A stretch of 64,000 bases of DNA, from contig NZ_KV880637.1 in NCBI RefSeq assembly GCF_001907695.1, forward strand, positions 1,674,001-1,738,000. The letters run 5' to 3'. This document shows positions 62,865 through 64,000 of this stretch, one piece after another. The stretch comes from Thalassospira sp. TSL5-1 (GTDB taxonomy: Bacteria > Pseudomonadota > Alphaproteobacteria > Rhodospirillales > Thalassospiraceae). Each line of letters starts with the position of its first letter. Positions within the stretch are counted from its first letter, which is position 1. Under the pieces are notes generated by a model. The model saw nothing but the letters and a program-made list of their open reading frames with translations. It did no database searches and was not told the DNA's origin. A program made the position numbers and the translations under genes.

Positions 62865-64000
62865 TTTTCCTCCGAGACGCAAAGCGGACGCTGATCAACC
62901 AGATTTAGACCAAATCCGTCAAGCCCTACGATGTGACGTTTGGTGTTTGAGAGCAAAATCATGTCTCGCACCCCCAAATCATGCAAAATCTGGGCGCCAA
63001 CTCCATAGTCTCTAAGATCGGAGTCTACCGAGTCTGTGCCCGCAATATCTGCGCGCAATCCCGATCCATCACCACCATGATGGTCGATCAGGCCGGCAAC
63101 GGCACTAGAAAGGCTGTTGGCCCGTGCCTCGCGAATAAGGACAATAACACCCCTGCCTTCTTCGGCAATGGCATTCATCGCTGCATGCAAATCGCCCCCA
63201 TGCCCGGTCTGGCGGTCGCCCAGCACATCCTCAAGCACATTTAAGGCATGAACACGCGTCAACACCGGTTCGCCATCCGAAATATCGCCTTTGGTCAGGG
63301 CAATATGTTCGGCATAGTTTAGCGTATTTACAAACAAATGAAGATCAAACGCGCCGCCATGAATGCTTTCGATTTTGGTCGTCGCTTTACGCTGCACGAC
63401 TTTTTCATGCTTGCGGCGATAACGAATCAAATCGGCAATCTGGGCGATTTTTAAATTGTGCTTTTGCGCAAATTCCACCAGTTCGGGCAAACGGGCCATT
63501 TCGCCGTTTTCGTTCATGATCTCGCAAATCACACCCGACGGATTAAGCCCCGCCAGGCGGGCAATATCCACCGATGCCTCGGTATGGCCTGCACGAACCA
63601 GAACGCCGCCATCACGCGCACGCAAAGGAAATACATGCCCAGGCGTGACAATATCATGCCGGTCGCTTGTCGGATCGATGGCAACTGCAACCGTCCGGGC
63701 ACGGTCCGGTGCGGAAATGCCGGTGGTTACACCGGTTTTAGCCTCGATTGACACGGTAAAGGCAGTTTCATGCCGCGTCCCGTTGGTTGCTGTCATCAAG
63801 GACAGGCCCAAATGGTCGCAACGGGTGGATTCCAACGTCAGACAAATCAAACCGCGCCCGTGGGTCGCCATAAAATTGATGGCTTCAGGTGTCGCCATTT
63901 GGGCCGGTATCACCAGATCCCCTTCATTCTCGCGATCTTCATCATCTACAAGAATGAACATGCGCCCGTTGCGGGCTTCCTCGATAACATCTTCAATGGG
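62861..64000 (-). CDS. ribB: RibBX: DHBP synthase with degenerate GTP-cyclohydrolase-like domain (cut at window end)
   Basis: 379 codons are in the window and the frame runs off the right edge. The first half is an intact DHBP synthase (MFILVDDEDRENEGDLVIPA, MATHGRGLICLTLE, TPGHVFPLRARDGGVLVRAG-type run). The second half follows the GTP cyclohydrolase II fold (KIESIHGGAFDLHLFVNTLN, GDRQTGHGGDLHAAMNAIAE), but the zinc Cys cluster and the EGRGIGL loop are missing: EEGRGVIVLIREAR stands there. This matches the RibBX form, where the second half no longer works as cyclohydrolase. Overlaps ribH by 4 nt. Confidence 0.92.
   Translation of the reverse strand, partial: PIEDVIEEARNGRMFILVDDEDRENEGDLVIPAQMATPEAINFMATHGRGLICLTLESTRCDHLGLSLMTATNGTRHETAFTVSIEAKTGVTTGISAPDRARTVAVAIDPTSDRHDIVTPGHVFPLRARDGGVLVRAGHTEASVDIARLAGLNPSGVICEIMNENGEMARLPELVEFAQKHNLKIAQIADLIRYRRKHEKVVQRKATTKIESIHGGAFDLHLFVNTLNYAEHIALTKGDISDGEPVLTRVHALNVLEDVLGDRQTGHGGDLHAAMNAIAEEGRGVIVLIREARANSLSSAVAGLIDHHGGDGSGLRADIAGTDSVDSDLRDYGVGAQILHDLGVRDMILLSNTKRHIVGLDGFGLNLVDQRPLCVSEEK

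Noticed and set aside
1-64000. CRISPR array or toxin-antitoxin/defence island
   Set aside because: No regularly spaced repeats, no Cas-like proteins and no typical toxin-antitoxin pair seen. The only restriction-type enzyme is the orphan methyltransferase in the phage.

Overview
The window reads as the chromosome of a marine alphaproteobacterium of the Rhodospirillales type, probably Thalassospira or a close relative. This is inferred from gene order and protein style: ntrB-ntrC-ntrY-ntrX-trkA behind dusB, an ispDF fusion, ribBX-ribH-nusB-thiL, DUF177-plsX-fabH-ihfA, and an osmoprotection operon ectR/ectA-ectB-ectC-ask. The genus is not proven.

Host region 1 (1-18.4 kb): an amino-acid ABC transporter (1-1931); tRNA-Ser; a YdcF-type protein; a rightward envelope and replication run (MltB-like, RlpA, D,D-carboxypeptidase, tmk, holB, metG, tatD, phnP-like); a lone ABC membrane domain; and an RND efflux pair. 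Host region 2 (29.36-64 kb): a membrane protein, the ectoine operon, an ArnT-like transferase with a PAP2 phosphatase and mazG, an inositol-phosphatase, hflX-hfq, a HAD phosphatase, D-amino-acid aminotransferase, trkA, the double ntr two-component cluster, dusB, a cytochrome-assembly-like protein, ispDF, ispZ, cutA, tRNA-Pro, a MerR regulator, ihfA, fabH, plsX, DUF177, a bc1 chaperone, bamE, thiL, nusB, ribH and ribBX (cut by the window end).

Between them lies the exciting part: a 10.9-kb element (18395-29349) that I interpret as an integrated tailless, membrane-containing phage related to corticovirus PM2. It has a 272-residue protein resembling the PM2 double-jelly-roll capsid protein, a HerA/FtsK-type packaging ATPase, about nine very small membrane proteins, a probable spike, a SleB-type peptidoglycan hydrolase with a holin candidate, a Rep_trans-type rolling-circle initiator, an orphan cytosine methyltransferase and a DUF736 protein. 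It has no terminase, portal, tail or integrase gene. Both ends carry the same 17-bp sequence matching the central region and XerD arm of a dif site, so it probably enters by host XerC/XerD.

The attachment site lies inside the repressor-like gene. In the integrated form that gene stops at the right junction after 128 codons. When the element is circular, the frame runs through attP for 26 further codons and ends 5 nt before a second DNA-binding gene on the same strand. Integration would therefore both truncate the regulator and uncouple its partner gene. This resembles integration-dependent immunity but uses Xer recombination instead of a phage integrase. All other element genes (25) form one leftward block from a shared operator region at about 28.84-28.96 kb, split by a terminator and a palindrome between the packaging ATPase and the virion genes.
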